NCBI GenBank assembly: GCA_017311315.1
Contig: CM029620.1
Location: 2,404,056 to 2,468,055 of the forward strand
Source of the DNA: Dendrocalamus latiflorus
Lineage: Eukaryota > Streptophyta > Magnoliopsida > Poales > Poaceae
Length of the DNA stretch: 64,000 nt
Direction of reading: 5' to 3'
Shown here: piece after piece, positions 43,405-55,949 of the stretch
Layout of the letters: every line of letters begins with the position of its first letter
Position numbering within the stretch: position 1 is the first letter of the stretch
Made by a program: the position numbers and the translations under genes
Notes under the pieces: generated by a model
Database searches by the model: none
Seen by the model: the letters and a program-made list of their open reading frames with translations, nothing else
Told to the model about the DNA's origin: nothing

Positions 43405-43498
43405 GTTTGGTTTGTTCATTGCTCCTTTAAAATTTCAATTTTGCATACTGAAGTTATTTGTGAAACTATGTTCATACGTACGTGTTGGCTAATGTGAG

Positions 43499-43582
43499 CA
43501 AACTGAATGAGACCCAACACCACTGTATCGTACCGCAAAAGAATTGATTAGCATGCGGTCGGAGACTGGAGAGTTTCCCCAG
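43499..43582 (+). pseudogene. Oxidosqualene cyclase relic, last exon fragment
   Basis: The frame reads TE, a TGA stop at 43508-43510, then DPTPLYRTAKELISMRSETG and EFPQ. In plant cyclases the AERDPTPLHRAAK...GEFPQ stretch follows the exon above. The stop sits where the family has arginine, which fits a CGA to TGA change. The rest of the C terminus (the QEI.GVFN part) is not found. The gene is dead independently of the G0 insertion. Confidence 0.72.
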
Positions 43583-43644
43583 CTAGTTTTGAATTTAGCA
43601 TGGCTGAAGTAGCGTACTCTTGCAGAAGAACTTTTGAAGTGTAT

Positions 43645-43992
43645 TGGATTTGTAAGGACTTTCTTACTCTAAAAGCTAATCAATGAGATGAGGAACTATC
43701 TCATTTTTAAGTTAGGTCTCTTACTCTTCCATAATCAATGTAGAACTATTCCAACAATATCCTCCTTTATGCATTGGTGTCCCTTAGCCCTTCACCGTAC
43801 ACCAACGATCTGTCATGGTCCCTTCATCGTACACCGTTTATCCCTTAGGATCACAATCCATCAGACATTCACACATTAGTGTCCATTGGGTTAGAGATGT
43901 TAGAACCGGGCTTTCATAATACTTGTTGGATTGTAAGAACCTTCTCATCTCATTGCTAGCCTTTAAGGTAAGAATGACCTTACGATCCAACA
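43645..43992. mobile_element. MITE with about 50-bp inverted ends
   Basis: The left end TGGATTTGTAAGGACTTTCT and the inverted right end TGGATCGTAAGGTCATTCTT continue to match through CTAA/CTAG and CAATGAGATGAG. The flanks share AAGTGTAT (43637-43644, 43993-44000), an 8-bp target duplication. That suggests hAT or Mutator mobilisation. No coding capacity. Confidence 0.72.
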
Positions 43993-44089
43993 AAGTGTAT
44001 AGGAAATTAATAATTGGAATATAGCGTTGAAACCTGTCAGAACTGAATTACTAAAAACTGACGCAGTGTGGTCAAAACTGTCGTTCGTC

Positions 44090-44610
44090 CTTTTTTTAAA
44101 GAACTGGCAGGAGCTCTGTCGAAGCACTAAAGAAGAGCAAGAATTATAACATTCATACAACAACTAAGCCAAACCAAAGGCCTGAAACAAAACACAGAGA
44201 AAAAGGCACACCGAAAGACACAAATAACAGCAAGCTGAACACAAAACATAAGCAACGAGCACCTCCTGGACAACTGGCTCGAGGCCAAAGACAATAAAAT
44301 GAAGGTTAACTAACTGCTGTTTTCCACAATTCGATGTCCTCACGAATGCGCCTGAAAACTTCTTAGACTGGAAGGTATTCCTGTTCAAAAATCCTGCGAT
44401 TTCTTCCCTTCCAAATATTCCAACAAGAATAAATTAGAATTCGATCAAACTTTCTTTTGAATTCCTTAGATACCCTGCTCCTTGAAACTCCACCAATCTG
44501 GTAGTTTCAAAAAAAAAATCATTTAACGGTGGTGGTTGAAGTTCAATCAAATGAAAAACCTTCCCCAAAACCTGTTTTGCAAAAACACATTAATTCATCA
44601 AGTGAGAGGT
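44090..44610 (-). pseudogene. LINE 3' end relic
   Basis: On the minus strand a frame ends EVFRRIREDIELWKTAV, like the last residues of plant L1-type LINE ORF2. A long T-rich untranslated part and a short A tract follow (plus-strand CTTTTTTT at 44090-44097). Only the tail is present, as in 5'-truncated insertions. Confidence 0.5.
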
Positions 44611-44616
44611 AGATTC

Positions 44617-44997
44617 TGTTAGAGATTACGCCTGCACGAATGCGAGTCCCATTTCCTATAATGCCAAAGTGTCATGGGCGTGAAGGCTAGACATGGACAC
44701 TGGATGGGCACCAAATGAAGCCAAGGGCTAGTTGGGCTGTCAGAATGGCTTAAGCCAGTGTAATTAAACTGATTGCTTCTTACCAGGTTGAGTTGGGTTG
44801 CCTGGCCCATCGACGGCCGTTGTATTGAGACTTGGTTGAATATAAACCAAGATGGCTTGTAAGGGGAGAGGGGATGAAAAATACAACGAAGAACTGAGTT
44901 CCCTATCCTTCTCGTTTCCCCACTCTATATCTGATTTCCCCAATTCCTACCTCAAATTCCCTTTGGAGAATCCCAAATCGTTCTCAGGAACATAACA
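44617..44997 (+). mobile_element. Gypsy element G1 5' LTR (381 bp)
   Basis: Starts TGTTAGAGATTACG and ends GAACATAACA, followed by the tRNA-Met-type PBS TTGGTATTAGAGCC at 45000-45013. No second LTR was found in the window, so G1 is truncated. Confidence 0.78.
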
Positions 44998-45067
44998 AAT
45001 TGGTATTAGAGCCATCCGTTACCCACTCTAGCTCCCAAAAAGAAGTTTAATCTATTCGAAGAGAGGA

Positions 45068-46229
45068 TGACTCCAGCCATGGTGTCGATGGAGGAGAAGG
45101 GCGACGCGGCATCGGAGATGATGAAACAAATCTATGACCGGCTCGGTGCCTTTGAGACTCGGACTGAGGCAACACTGGGGCAGATCCAAAAACGCATGGC
45201 AACCCTAGAGACAAAGGTAGCCGTGCTAGAGCCGTAGATGCCGTGAGGGGCGCCGAGCTCACAAACATCGCCCGCCACACCATCACCAATGCTCCAGGAT
45301 CACTGTCATCGGGCGATCGCTCTCTTGGGCCTCAAGGCCATTGTGAAGGCATCCTTGCTCAAGCAATGATGATGGGCTCGTCAGAGTTCCTTAGTTCGCC
45401 CCAGTCATGGGTATGTTTCCTGCAACCAATCATAGTCTCCACTTGCTCGATGAAATTTGACTAGTTGCACCACCACCTATGGTTCCACCCTAGATGAAAC
45501 CTTTTTCGTTCATGAATATTTAGAGGGTTTGAGGGAGAATATTCATTCTATAATTTGGTTGCAATGCCCTCTTGATGTGGATATTGCTAGTGCTCTGGCT
45601 TAAATGAAGCAACTAGAGATGGGACTAAAAGAATGCTTTGGGTGCGCAGATCACAAGGAGTTGGGCAGTCACCATACTAAATTCAGACCCTCCAACGACA
45701 AACTAAAGTCTTCGATGAAAGAGGAGGAGCACAAGTACCCACCAAAGGAAGATAAGAAGAAATTAATCAGATGATGCCCGAATCAAACAGAAATTAGCAA
45801 CACTAAAAACATATCGCAAGGCCAATGGATTATGCTACACATGTGGGGAGAAGTGGATCAAAAATCATGACTATCCGGATAAGGTTTTGCTTCATGTGGT
45901 TGAGGAGTTTCTTAAAGCCTTGCATTGCTCATATGATTATGATGACAATGATAGTGAGGATATATTGCCAAGGGTGCTTATGATGGTCAACAAACCTCCA
46001 GTAGAGACTCAATGTAAGAGACGCACTCTTAGGTTGCAAGGAAGTATTGACAAGCAAGAAGTGTTGAGCCTTGTGGACTCAGGCAGTGTGAGTTTTTTTT
46101 GTGAATAGACACCTAGTGCAACAACATCAATTAGCAACACAATCTTTTGAAGAAACTCATTTTGTGGTGGCAGATTTGGGATCTTTGAGTTGTTCACACC
46201 ACTGCTCAAATGATTTGTGCAGAACTACA
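45068..46229 (+). pseudogene. G1 gag and protease, truncated
   Basis: The start MTPAMVSMEEKGD leads into a coiled N terminus ending LETKVAVLEP and a stop. The gag core is largely deleted. Further on are a CCHC-like knuckle (CYTCGEKWIKNHDYPDKV), an acidic linker and a protease start with LRLQGSIDKQEV and VDSGSVSFFCE. The protease breaks off at the copia-type LTR near 46230. Several stops show that it is old. Confidence 0.75.
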
Positions 46230-47309
46230 CATTCCTCCAGGATAGGGTTTGGCTCGGGAGGTGGCGGCTAGGGTTTAGCTCGGGATTAACAGATGCATCC
46301 CCTCAGCCCCTCGCCTCCATATATATAGACCTCCTCACTTGGGCCTCGTGGACCGAGGCCCAATAGGAGTCTATCCGGATCTCTATCCGAATTGAGCCCA
46401 CATCCGAATCACATTCGAATTAGTGTTCCAACCCGTTAAGTGTGCGACCCTGTAGGTTCACATATACTTGGTCGCGACCCGGAAACGCCTTTCCGGTCAC
46501 CCTGTTAATAGCGGCCTCTAGTAAGACATATTAACCCCAAAGTATACGTAAAGATCATATCGGCTGAACCTGTAATGTTCTCATGTACTAATCCCTTTGC
46601 CTCACGATATAGATTAAGCTCAAGGCGAGACCTGTGTCATCCTCTTAATAGCTCAATCACTCTCTCGATTCCGTGATGGATTATAAACTCGTGATTGACT
46701 CCTCAATCACCTTGGCATGGCCATGCACTTTCATAATCCATTACATCGAGGGGCCCAGAGATATCTCTCCCATAAGGAGGGGCAAATTCTATCTTGATCA
46801 TTTACATCCCACTACATGTTTCATGGCAAACCCAAAGACTACTTTTATGACTACCCAGTTACGGAGTAGTGTTTAGTAGTCCCAAAATAAGCTACTACGC
46901 ATGTTGGAAACCATGATGATCTCAAGTCTAAGGATTCCACATAAACACTACTTGAGACCAACTGATGACACATGGAATCTCTGCAGTGTCTCATGGCGGG
47001 TCTTTCCAACATATGTTCACTAACACATGTCCATATTATTGATTTGGTATCTCCATACCATGATCCATGAGACATGATCATCAATCAATACATATGCTGA
47101 TCTTTGAATCATATTTGTTCCTCATATGAAATATAATCAGGGATCATTTAGAAATAGCAACATTTTGGCATTAAGAGTCTCATGAATAAGTCACATACTC
47201 ATTGATCAATAATGATAATGTCTATTTCAAGGAACAAAGCAATGTATCATAAACATAGTATGTGATATATTCAACATCTCCATGTTGCCTCTAGGGCATA
47301 TCACCAACA
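46230..47309 (-). mobile_element. Copia-type solo LTR (left end uncertain)
   Basis: On the minus strand it starts TGTTGGTGATATGCCCTAGA, a start common in grass copia LTRs. The region has CCGGATCTCTATCCGAATTG and similar palindromic words. The far end near 46216-46235 is unclear and no convincing TSD was seen. It separates G1 protease from LTR T3. Confidence 0.6.
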
Positions 47310-49126
47310 GATACATCACTGGATTATTTCATACATGATGTAAACCGTACCATATATTAATATTACAAAACATTAGAATTCAAATAAACTGCATTGGGTC
47401 GAGTTTACAATAAGCCTGATTAGGCCAAATGAATACATTACATAAACTGTAGAAGCAATAGCAGAAGCAAAAGGAGAGGCACATCTCGTGATAGGTAAAC
47501 GACTAAGGTAAATTGTGTGTGACTGATATTAACCAAGGATTTGGGTAATATAGGTGCACATAAACACCAATTTAGTCGGCCGAACTAGGGTGAGATATAG
47601 ACTACTAGAGACTACTCTAAATCTAATATCCTTCATCTTCATCACCGTCAGCTCCTGGGATGTCATAATATACGTAGTGTCCTTGGTCCACAGGATCTGT
47701 GGGATTTTGGGAGCGAGGGTGAGCATAAGCAGTAGTGCTTCACGGTCCAACACACATAATGCAATATTTAGACATGCAAGGCTCAACAAGGGTAGGCTCA
47801 AGTTCTTTTATTTGTTAAAGGTAACATTTTGAAACTACAATAATTAGAAATTCCTGTAACTTAGCATTTTAACCAAACCATGTTTTGTTAAAGGTGAAAG
47901 TGTGCGATATTTATAGCGGTACAGGTTCCATCCACCATAACCTTAATTTTGGTTACTAGGGCTACATCCACCGAAATAACAACACTGGGTTACATCCACT
48001 CAGGAAAAACCAAAATCAGGATTACATCCATCTGATGAGTTTTCATCCCACCCACAAAGGTTTTTGAAATAAAAACTAACATGAGTAAGTTCACATGCCC
48101 GCCCTTGACTGTGGGCATGACTGTTCGAGTAATTTATACTCTACAGAGACTGTACATTTTACAAGTAAGAGATAATCAATTTGTTATGTTTCACACATTT
48201 TCTTAGACATGTGAATCAAAGAGATCATCATAAGGCCGTGACAATGCATCCCATAGTGTAAGCTACACCACTAATGTTTCATCTGATGGTGGTTACTGTC
48301 AGAGACATGATTCCTCTTCATAGCCAGTAGCTGAACAGGAGAGAGGCGGCGGCTTGAATGGCAACTCACCGACGGCAGCGGAATGGCGAGGGAAAAGCGG
48401 CGAACGGAGGCAAAGCTCGATAGCCCAAGACGAAGACGTTGGTGGACACTGACACTGAAGACAATGATGAAGGCGATGACGGAGAAGCGACTATGGCAAC
48501 GAGGGCGGCGGAAGCTCGAGACAGGGAAAATGAGAGGGGCAGCCAGCTATTTATACCTGGACACCGAGGAGGCGGGGTCAGGTACGACGGCGAGTTCAAC
48601 TCGAAGACAGTAGTGGAAGAGACTGGGTCGGGCACGAACGTCAAGGAGAGTCCGATGCGGATGACGGTGGATTTCGAAACGGAAAGACAATAAATAGTGC
48701 TAGCTCCATCGGATGGGTGATGCGCGGCAATCGAATGCCTGTGGAGTGGCGCGGCGGATGGTGGACACATGGCAAGCATCCAATGGTGTCAGGCAGGTGA
48801 CGGACTGGGTTGGGCTGGCTAGGGTTTTGGCCCAAAGGCCTTAGGGATTTTAAGAAATTTTCTATTTTCAGGAATTCAAATAAAATCTCTTGAGCTCTAG
48901 AAAATAGCAATCAAATCCTGAAAAATCATAGAAAATTCCAAAAAATCCTTGAGACTTAGGAAACTCAAATAAAATGCTTTCACCAAATGTTAATGTTTGG
49001 TTTAATCATATTAAATCCTTTTAATTAATAAAAATTCAATTTAAGCTTTTATTAATTCTAGAAATTCCAACTGGTGAATTTTATTTTAAAAACTTCAAAA
49101 AAGACTCTGAAAATCAGGATGTTATA
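47310..49126 (-). mobile_element. Del-like LTR fragment T3
   Basis: It aligns with the solo LTRs T1 and T2 in reverse orientation, including a GACTGTGGGCATGACTGTTC region like CTTGACCGTGGGCACAGC in T1. It ends with AATCAGGATGTTATA where intact copies have GGATATTACA. About the first 85 bases of such LTRs are absent at 47310. Confidence 0.72.
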
Positions 49127-49475
49127 GTGGGGGAGAAGCAAGAGAATCAAGAAGTGCAAGATTGCCTGCATTAGTCTTTCTCTTGATTGTAATCAATACA
49201 CGTAATGTAGCCACATAGGAGTAAGGTTATTATTCTCTCCGAAGAAGACACGAACTTGTATAAAATCCTTATGTCTTTCTCTGTGTTGCGAGTTCTTTGA
49301 GAGATCTCTCGAACCAAATAATCATATGTAAGATCAGTATTAGAATATCGACAGTTGGCACCGTCCATCAGGAACTCTAAACTCCAGTAATTCCTCGTCG
49401 ATGAATTCTCTTCTTTCTGATGTCCTCATGGCAGGAGAATAGAATGACGAGAATTGGTTTGACCTAGCCAAGTAC
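49127..49475 (+). mobile_element. Tat relic T4: LTR end, PBS and gag start
   Basis: An LTR 3' part ends TATCGACA at 49353. TTGGCACCGTCCATCAGGAA follows as a degenerate TGGCGCC-type PBS, then the start of a gag frame with NDENWFDLAKY. The gag is cut at 49475 by solo LTR T2 and resumes at 52756. The 5' side of the LTR is missing at the T3 border. Confidence 0.65.
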
Positions 49476-52400
49476 TGTCGGATCCCGGAGCAATGACTCT
49501 AAAACCCTCTGTGTAAATCGCACTAGTCTAGTAACAGCTAGTGCACACAGTAGAACAAAGATACATATCAAGCACAAATGACCAACTATATTAAATAAAA
49601 GAGTACAGCCTTATGGCCAAGTCTTACATCAATACTCATTGGCAACAACAATAAGGCAAATAACTGCAGAAGCAAACTGCTAAAAAGCGAAGCCCTAGCC
49701 TGCCCATAGGCAAACTACAGTAAGACGCGGCCTACTCGTCCAGGTCATCACCGTAGTCGAAGTCATCTTCCTCTGTGTGGGGACAGCAAGGTGAGTACAA
49801 TCTTGTACTCCGCAAATCACACAGAGAAATGCAACATAATGATAAGGGCATCAATGGAAGGCTTATAGGTTTAGTTGTGCGTAAAACATCATTTAAGAAA
49901 ATAAGTAGATAGATTAAAAATGCTGAATTTAATACCATAAATAAAATCAGTAATTGTAAACAAAATTAATACCATTAGTGCAGGCTCTGACCAAACACTA
50001 ACCTAACCACGGGCATCCCACCCGGACCATCATTTCCAAAAGTTCTCATATGGATTCCATCCATCCACACGTTTTCAACCACTCATGGATTCCATCCATC
50101 CACAAGCTTTCAATCTCTCATGGATTCCATCCATCCATATGGTTTTCGAAAACTATTTTCAAAAACAAAGTTTAATCTGTGAAAAACTTTCACTCAGCAT
50201 GCCCATGAACGTGGGCATGGCTATCCAGGATAAATTATATACTGCAGAGGTTGTACAGGTTTATCCACAAGATATGATCATCCCATATTGCCACGCGATT
50301 AACACACTTTCTTAGGTGTGCGGCGAGAAGATCACAACAAGGCCTTTACAATGCAAAGCCTTCAATCTGACCAAGCCAACTCTAAGGTTTCATCCCAGTA
50401 AGGAATCTACCAGACCGAGACCTCTCTTGAGCCAAGTAAGACTTCACATGGCACACACCACACTCACTTTCAACCTACAACATGACTCAGGATGGGCCCC
50501 ACAAATTAATCAGTCAGGACTGTCCCATACCAGTCTTGTGGTAGTACGATAGGGCTTTGCAATAGTAGCTTACAGACCAGTCCTTAATTGACTTAGGCTC
50601 AACCACTTACCCCCTGTGCCCGACTATCAACACTGTGTATCTGAACAACAGTGCATGCCTGCACCCACCACCTAACCATTAGCCTAAGTCTAAACCAGAT
50701 TTTATGTTTTATTTCAAAATATTTCATAATCCTTCTTGACTCACCGAAGTCAAGAATACATTTCAAAGCATATCATTTTATGTGAAAAGGCTATCCCAAG
50801 CCTAAGTTATATCTATGCAGGGCTAAACATTTGCTACAAAAAAAATTCTCTAGCCATACTAGTGTACTAACTAGAGTTTTGTTCTAGGGTTAGAAGGTAT
50901 CGAGGAATTCAATGTCAATAGAGTAATTAACAAGTAGGCAATAACTAAATTTAAAACTGAATTGAAATACGCTGAATAAAATTAAGCATGCAATATAATT
51001 TAAAACAACATAATTTTATTTGCAAACTGGGTTCAACATGATCAAGGAGTGTGACTTGCCTTGCTCCGCGATTGGGTGTGAATCGTTGTCGAAGAGTTTT
51101 CCCGAATCGTCACAGTCTACACGTGAAAATATTCCACCAAACTCAAATAAATTCAAATAAACTCCAAATATTTAAATTGAGGGCAGAAATGGATAGAGGG
51201 GAATTTTTTATGAATTTAGAAATTTGAATGGGCTCCATCGGAGTTAGGATGTAGGAGAACAGGCTCTTGGAAGTTTAAAATCAGAGGAAAAAAAAGACTA
51301 AATCTGGATTTTCTGGAATTATTTTTCTAAAGGAAATTAGAATTATGACGTCAGCTGGGATTTTATTTTTTGGCCAAATTATTTTTGTAAAGAAAAAGGA
51401 GATTATAACGTTAGCATGACATCAGTCCCAGGATGATTTGCCCGACAGGTGGGCCTTGGTCTACATGGACCAAGTCCACGGACCATGGGGATGCTGAGGT
51501 GGCACGGGGGTGGGGTGTGCCAGCCGACGCTTGCGTGGCACCGAGTGGCGGCCACCTCACCTGCCACATCAGCTTGACTACTGACGTGGTCTGGCTGGCC
51601 GGAGGCAGCACTTGGGACCGAGGCTCGCCAGAGCTCCGGTGGACGGCGGCGGCCGGCGAGGAGCGAAGGAGGGAGAGGAGGTGATGGGGAGTTGGTTTTA
51701 CCGGCTCGGGGCTCAGCGAGACGGGAGGCGGCCGGCGACGAGGGAGGAGCGACGGCATGGCTCGTCTTCCGGTGAAGCGATGGTGTGGCGTTCGGGAGGG
51801 AGAGAAGAGTGGAGGGGGAGGTAGTGCGGATGAAGGGGGTGCCCGGGGAGGTTTATAGGGGCGGAGGGGAGTAGGGCAAGGGTAATTGGTTGCCGGAGAT
51901 CTCGCCGGAGGTGGGCAGCAGTCACGGTAGATAGGGCCGCGTGGGGAGTGGGGAAGGTGGGCGACAGGCTCGGAAAGAAGGGGAGGTGGGCGCGGAGAGT
52001 GGGGAAGGTGGCAACGGCCTCGCACGAGAGGAGGGAAAGGGCGGGAGGAGCGGCAGGAATGGCAGAGGCGACCGAGCGACGCAGGGAGGAAGGAGGGCGA
52101 GGGTGGCTGACAGGCGGGACCCATGGCACAGAGAGAGAAGGGAGAGGGAGGGAGCGAGCGTGGCTAAGATGGCACCACGCGGCATCGAGGCGGATCGGGC
52201 GGCCGAAGGAGGAGAGAGAGAGAAAAGCAGGGTGGACGGTGGGGATTGGGGCCAAGAGGCGACATGGGTGGGATTGGCTGTCCATGTGTCGGCCCGAGAG
52301 GAAGGCGGGGCGGGAGTGCGGTGGTGACATGGATGGATCCTGTCCGTCCACACATCGCGTAGAGGGAAGGCGGGGGTTTTAATTTTGATTTTTGATTTTG

Positions 52401-52750
52401 GGATTTTTTAGAAAAGCCTGGAAATGTTTTGGACTTAGTAAAATTATTTTATACTTAAAATACTTTTTAATTTCAAAATAGATTCTAAAACTCCAGAAAA
52501 CACAAAAAAACTAAATAAAAGCCAAATAAATCCAAATAAATAATTTGAATTAGGATTTTATAGAAAATTGAAATATTCTTTAATATAATATTATTTTAGG
52601 CTTTCACTTAAATTACTTTTCAAATCCAGCCTTTTTAAAAGTAGAAAATCAGGGCAAATCAAAAATAAAATTTGGGCAACCAAAAAACTTATTTTTATTT
52701 TAAATTATTTTTACTATTATTATATTTTTATAAAAACCTGGGTTGTTACA
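49476..52750 (-). mobile_element. Del-like solo LTR T2 (3275 bp)
   Basis: Starts TGTCGGATCCCGGAG and ends GGTTGTTACA, with a perfect TSD AGTAC at 49471-49475 and 52751-52755. No internal element sequence is present, so it is a solo LTR left by LTR-LTR recombination. The GC-rich part around 51411-52353 is open on the minus strand but lies inside the LTR. Confidence 0.92.
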
Positions 52751-52755
52751 AGTAC

Positions 52756-53800
52756 GTAGACCTCGACATGGATGCTTGCAATGACAATGAGCAGAGTATG
52801 CTTTCATTTGATGGTGAGGCTATCTCTAGAGATCCTTCATGAGATCTCAGAGATCGCACCATGAATAAGGTTGAGGAGGGATCCTTATCCCCCATAATGT
52901 TACGCTCAACATAGGAACCTAGTTCCCTAGAGGGCAAGGGTCAATCTGACCATAAATAGAATTGCACTAACATAGATCTGGAACATGATGAGGGATTCAC
53001 CTCTAAATGTTTGAGTCCCTTGGTGACCATCTAATTTGGTTCAGGAAGTCTTGGGATCCATCATTCTAGGGCTCCATCGACATCTAGTGGTTGTCACCCT
53101 TTGGTTGTCCCATAGACAATGTGGGTGGGCTCCCTGAGAGTTTATCCATTCATTCGTAGGGCCTGTGACTCCGGTAAGAGACAGTCATAACCCAGAATTC
53201 CCCTTCTTGGAGGGGTTACTCTAGATTGAGAGGCACTGTCATTCGATTACTGATAAAGCTAGGAGGCATCAGACATAAGTGAAGGTCATATCCAGGAGGT
53301 CATCACCCCTCCCGCCAGATACTACTCATTCTCCCAGAAGAAGGACTGAGGATGCTCTCAACGACTCACACACTATGACCCCTCGTGGTGATGGCGAGGA
53401 GGCCTCTGGCAATGGACAAGGTCAGTACTCTGATGAGCATGGGAGAAATCCTCAAAATAATCACTCTCCATTAAGGTAGAATCAAGTAATCTCAGACGTA
53501 GAAGATCCTAAGACCATCTGAAGGAGAAGGTTGGCAACCTAGAGGAATTTGCTTGGGCACATCCTGTATCAATTTGAAGAGGCTTAAGAGCTTCAACAGA
53601 TAAACGATTTGCTTGAAAACCCAACTCAAAAACTTGGACAAGTGCTAGGTTACGACCTTTTTGCTAAGCAGATCATGTGAAGACTCCAGAGCATGATGGC
53701 CAGACTTGAGCAACCTCGTACACACAATTCTAGGAGTCAAACAGGTACGACTACGACTAACACTAGTCATTCAAATAACTCACCTTGTGGCTAATCAGTG
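52756..53800 (+). pseudogene. Tat relic T4 gag remnant
   Basis: Directly after the T2 target duplication the frame continues VDLDMDACNDNEQSMLSFDG. Beyond that there are many stops. Fragments with RRRS and lysine-rich stretches suggest gag, but the core is too decayed to name with certainty. No protease or RT follows. Confidence 0.5.
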
Positions 53801-55740
53801 CCACTTCTTCGATTAGGTGAGCCGCTTCTACTTCAGAACTGGTGAAGTCATCCTCAATTGGTCGAAGGTTGAGAGTTTGGTCACATGTCTTGAGTTTTGT
53901 TAAGGCATAACTCATTACATCTTTGACCGCCTCTCTTAGTGACAGCCTAGTTGGTCTTTAGAGTAGTAATTAGTTTCTCTAAAGCTCCAACTTATTTTCC
54001 AATGGCACTCGTCTGGGCAGTTGTGGTGTCTTCAAGAGGAGTGACCTCCTTAGCACCAAACCCACCGAGTATATTGTTCAAAAGTGAGATGTTGTCTTGA
54101 AGATTAATCTTCATTGGTTCACCTCCTCCTTTCTATGAGTTGAAGCTTCTTGGAGTCGCTTTATTTTGACTACTGCCTCTGCAAAAAGAGTAAAGCTGGT
54201 AAGAATAATAGTTCCAAAAGGACTATTTTTTGGAACTAGTCATACCTACTAGTCAAGACCCAAGCTTCTTGACTTCACGGTCATGAGAGGTAACATCATT
54301 TTTACACTACACTTCCCATGACCTGATCTTTCGATCTTTTTCTTTGATGAGACGGGAGAGCTCGGCAATCACTATAGCCTTTTGTTTGACCTCAATGCAG
54401 AGCTTACCCATTTCGACCTCTTTTTCTATCAAAACAAAAGAGTTAGAGAAAGCAAAGAAAGCCATTAATACAAACAGTCACAAATTTAGAGCTTACTGCT
54501 TATTTCATCTTGCAACTTGCTAGTTGCAGAGCTTTCTCTCAAAAACTTTATCCACAATCTTCATTTTCTTTCCTTAGCTTCTGTGTCTCGACCTTCTTGT
54601 TGTTGAGTGCATCAACCAAGGACTTTTTGTCGCTCTTAGACTTGCAAAGGTTGAAGAAATACGTGAAGAGTTAGACAAGTAGTCATGGCATAAAAGACTG
54701 CATGTCATGGTGATTTACCACTTCTTTGCCTTCTCGCAGAGTTCAGCATTCCCCTGCCGTAACAGAGTAAGTCGTCTATGGTATTCACCCACAGTAACAA
54801 TATTCTCCAAAGCACTCTGAATAAAGGATAGTGAAAAGACAAAAACCAATTATAAGAATGGCTAAGTATTAGATACTTACATTATGCTCGTTCAAGCAAA
54901 CTGGGCAAATACTCGTTGGGATCGTTGAGTTTGTCAATCTCTTCAGCCTTGTTCCACCACACCTTTTTAGGGCACTCGTCATTGAAGACATTCCCCCTGT
55001 TGGGAATATCCTTGGGTGAGGAACTCAGTTACGAGATTGGTACGAAGAAGATCCCACTATGTAAGCAGGGCCAAAAAATTTAGAAAAGAAATGGAGGTAC
55101 TCTTCTACTTCTACTTTAGTGTTGGCAGTCTCAGTTGCTCCTCCTTGGAGATTGGGAGGAACATTGTCGGCGATTTCCTTCCCAGCACGGTGGTTAGAGA
55201 TACATCCAACCTCTTAGTCAGATGCTTTTGCACTATCTTTTGTTGCCTTTGCTTCTGCTTTTATAACTGCTCCAATGGCTGCTTCCTCCATCGGGATGGT
55301 GGTTAATTCTGCGACCACTTTCTCTACCATCTCTATGATTGCAGGGAGAATGTCAGAAGGCTTCTCGATAGAAGCATCCTTAGAAGATGGAGGAGCCAAA
55401 CTAAAGTCACAAGAAGTGAAGTACATCAGCATTATAGAAGACAAAAGGGTAAAATGCTATTCTTATGCTTTCAATTACGTACCTTGTTTTCTTAGCTTTA
55501 ATCTTGAATTCAGAAGTAACCTTCTCTAAGGAAGATTTCTTTAACTTCTTCTCTACGACCACGTCTAGCCATTGAGGAATGGGGCCTTCTGCGACCACGT
55601 CTGGTCTAGGTCCTAAGCAAGTGCTCCTTGTGCTTCTTGTCCCTTCCGATGATTAAAACCAGTTTCAACCACCTGAGAAGCAACTTCCTTTTTGATCATA
55701 GGTTCTACTGATGCAGCAGTATCCTTCACAAAGTTACAAG
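53801..55740 (-). pseudogene. Possible decayed antisense coiled-coil gene of T4
   Basis: The minus strand has short charged, helix-prone pieces (KKLKKSSLEKVTSEFKIKAK; EMVEKVVAEL; EAAIGAVIKAEAKATK) broken by stops and spacers with intron-like ends. Being opposite in strand to the T4 gag, they occupy the place of the antisense gene in E2 and E3. I cannot align the Transposase_28 motifs here, so this is inference from layout and composition. Confidence 0.35.
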
Positions 55741-55949
55741 CTTTTCTAGTTAGCCTTGTTGGATAAACAATTTGCTTGAAATTCCATGGTAGGCACCTTA
55801 TCGATTATATGAGGCTTCAAATTAGCTTTCCAACGAGTCCAAGAACGCCCAAATCGGACTACGTTTATGAAAGTTATGGGTGTTTTAGTGTTGGACTTCT
55901 TGTCTGACCCGAACCAAATCCGAACTGAATTCAAATCTTCATATGTTTT
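55741..55949. other. Left flank of E3
   Basis: Unclassified sequence ending in the E3 target duplication GTTTT (55945-55949). The right flank resumes at 63785. I recognise nothing in either. Confidence 0.4.

Noticed and set aside
51411..52353. Proline- and serine-rich minus-strand frames of 143-237 residues
   Set aside because: They lie wholly inside solo LTR T2 in a GC-rich stretch; no domain, and other Del-like LTRs do not keep the frame.
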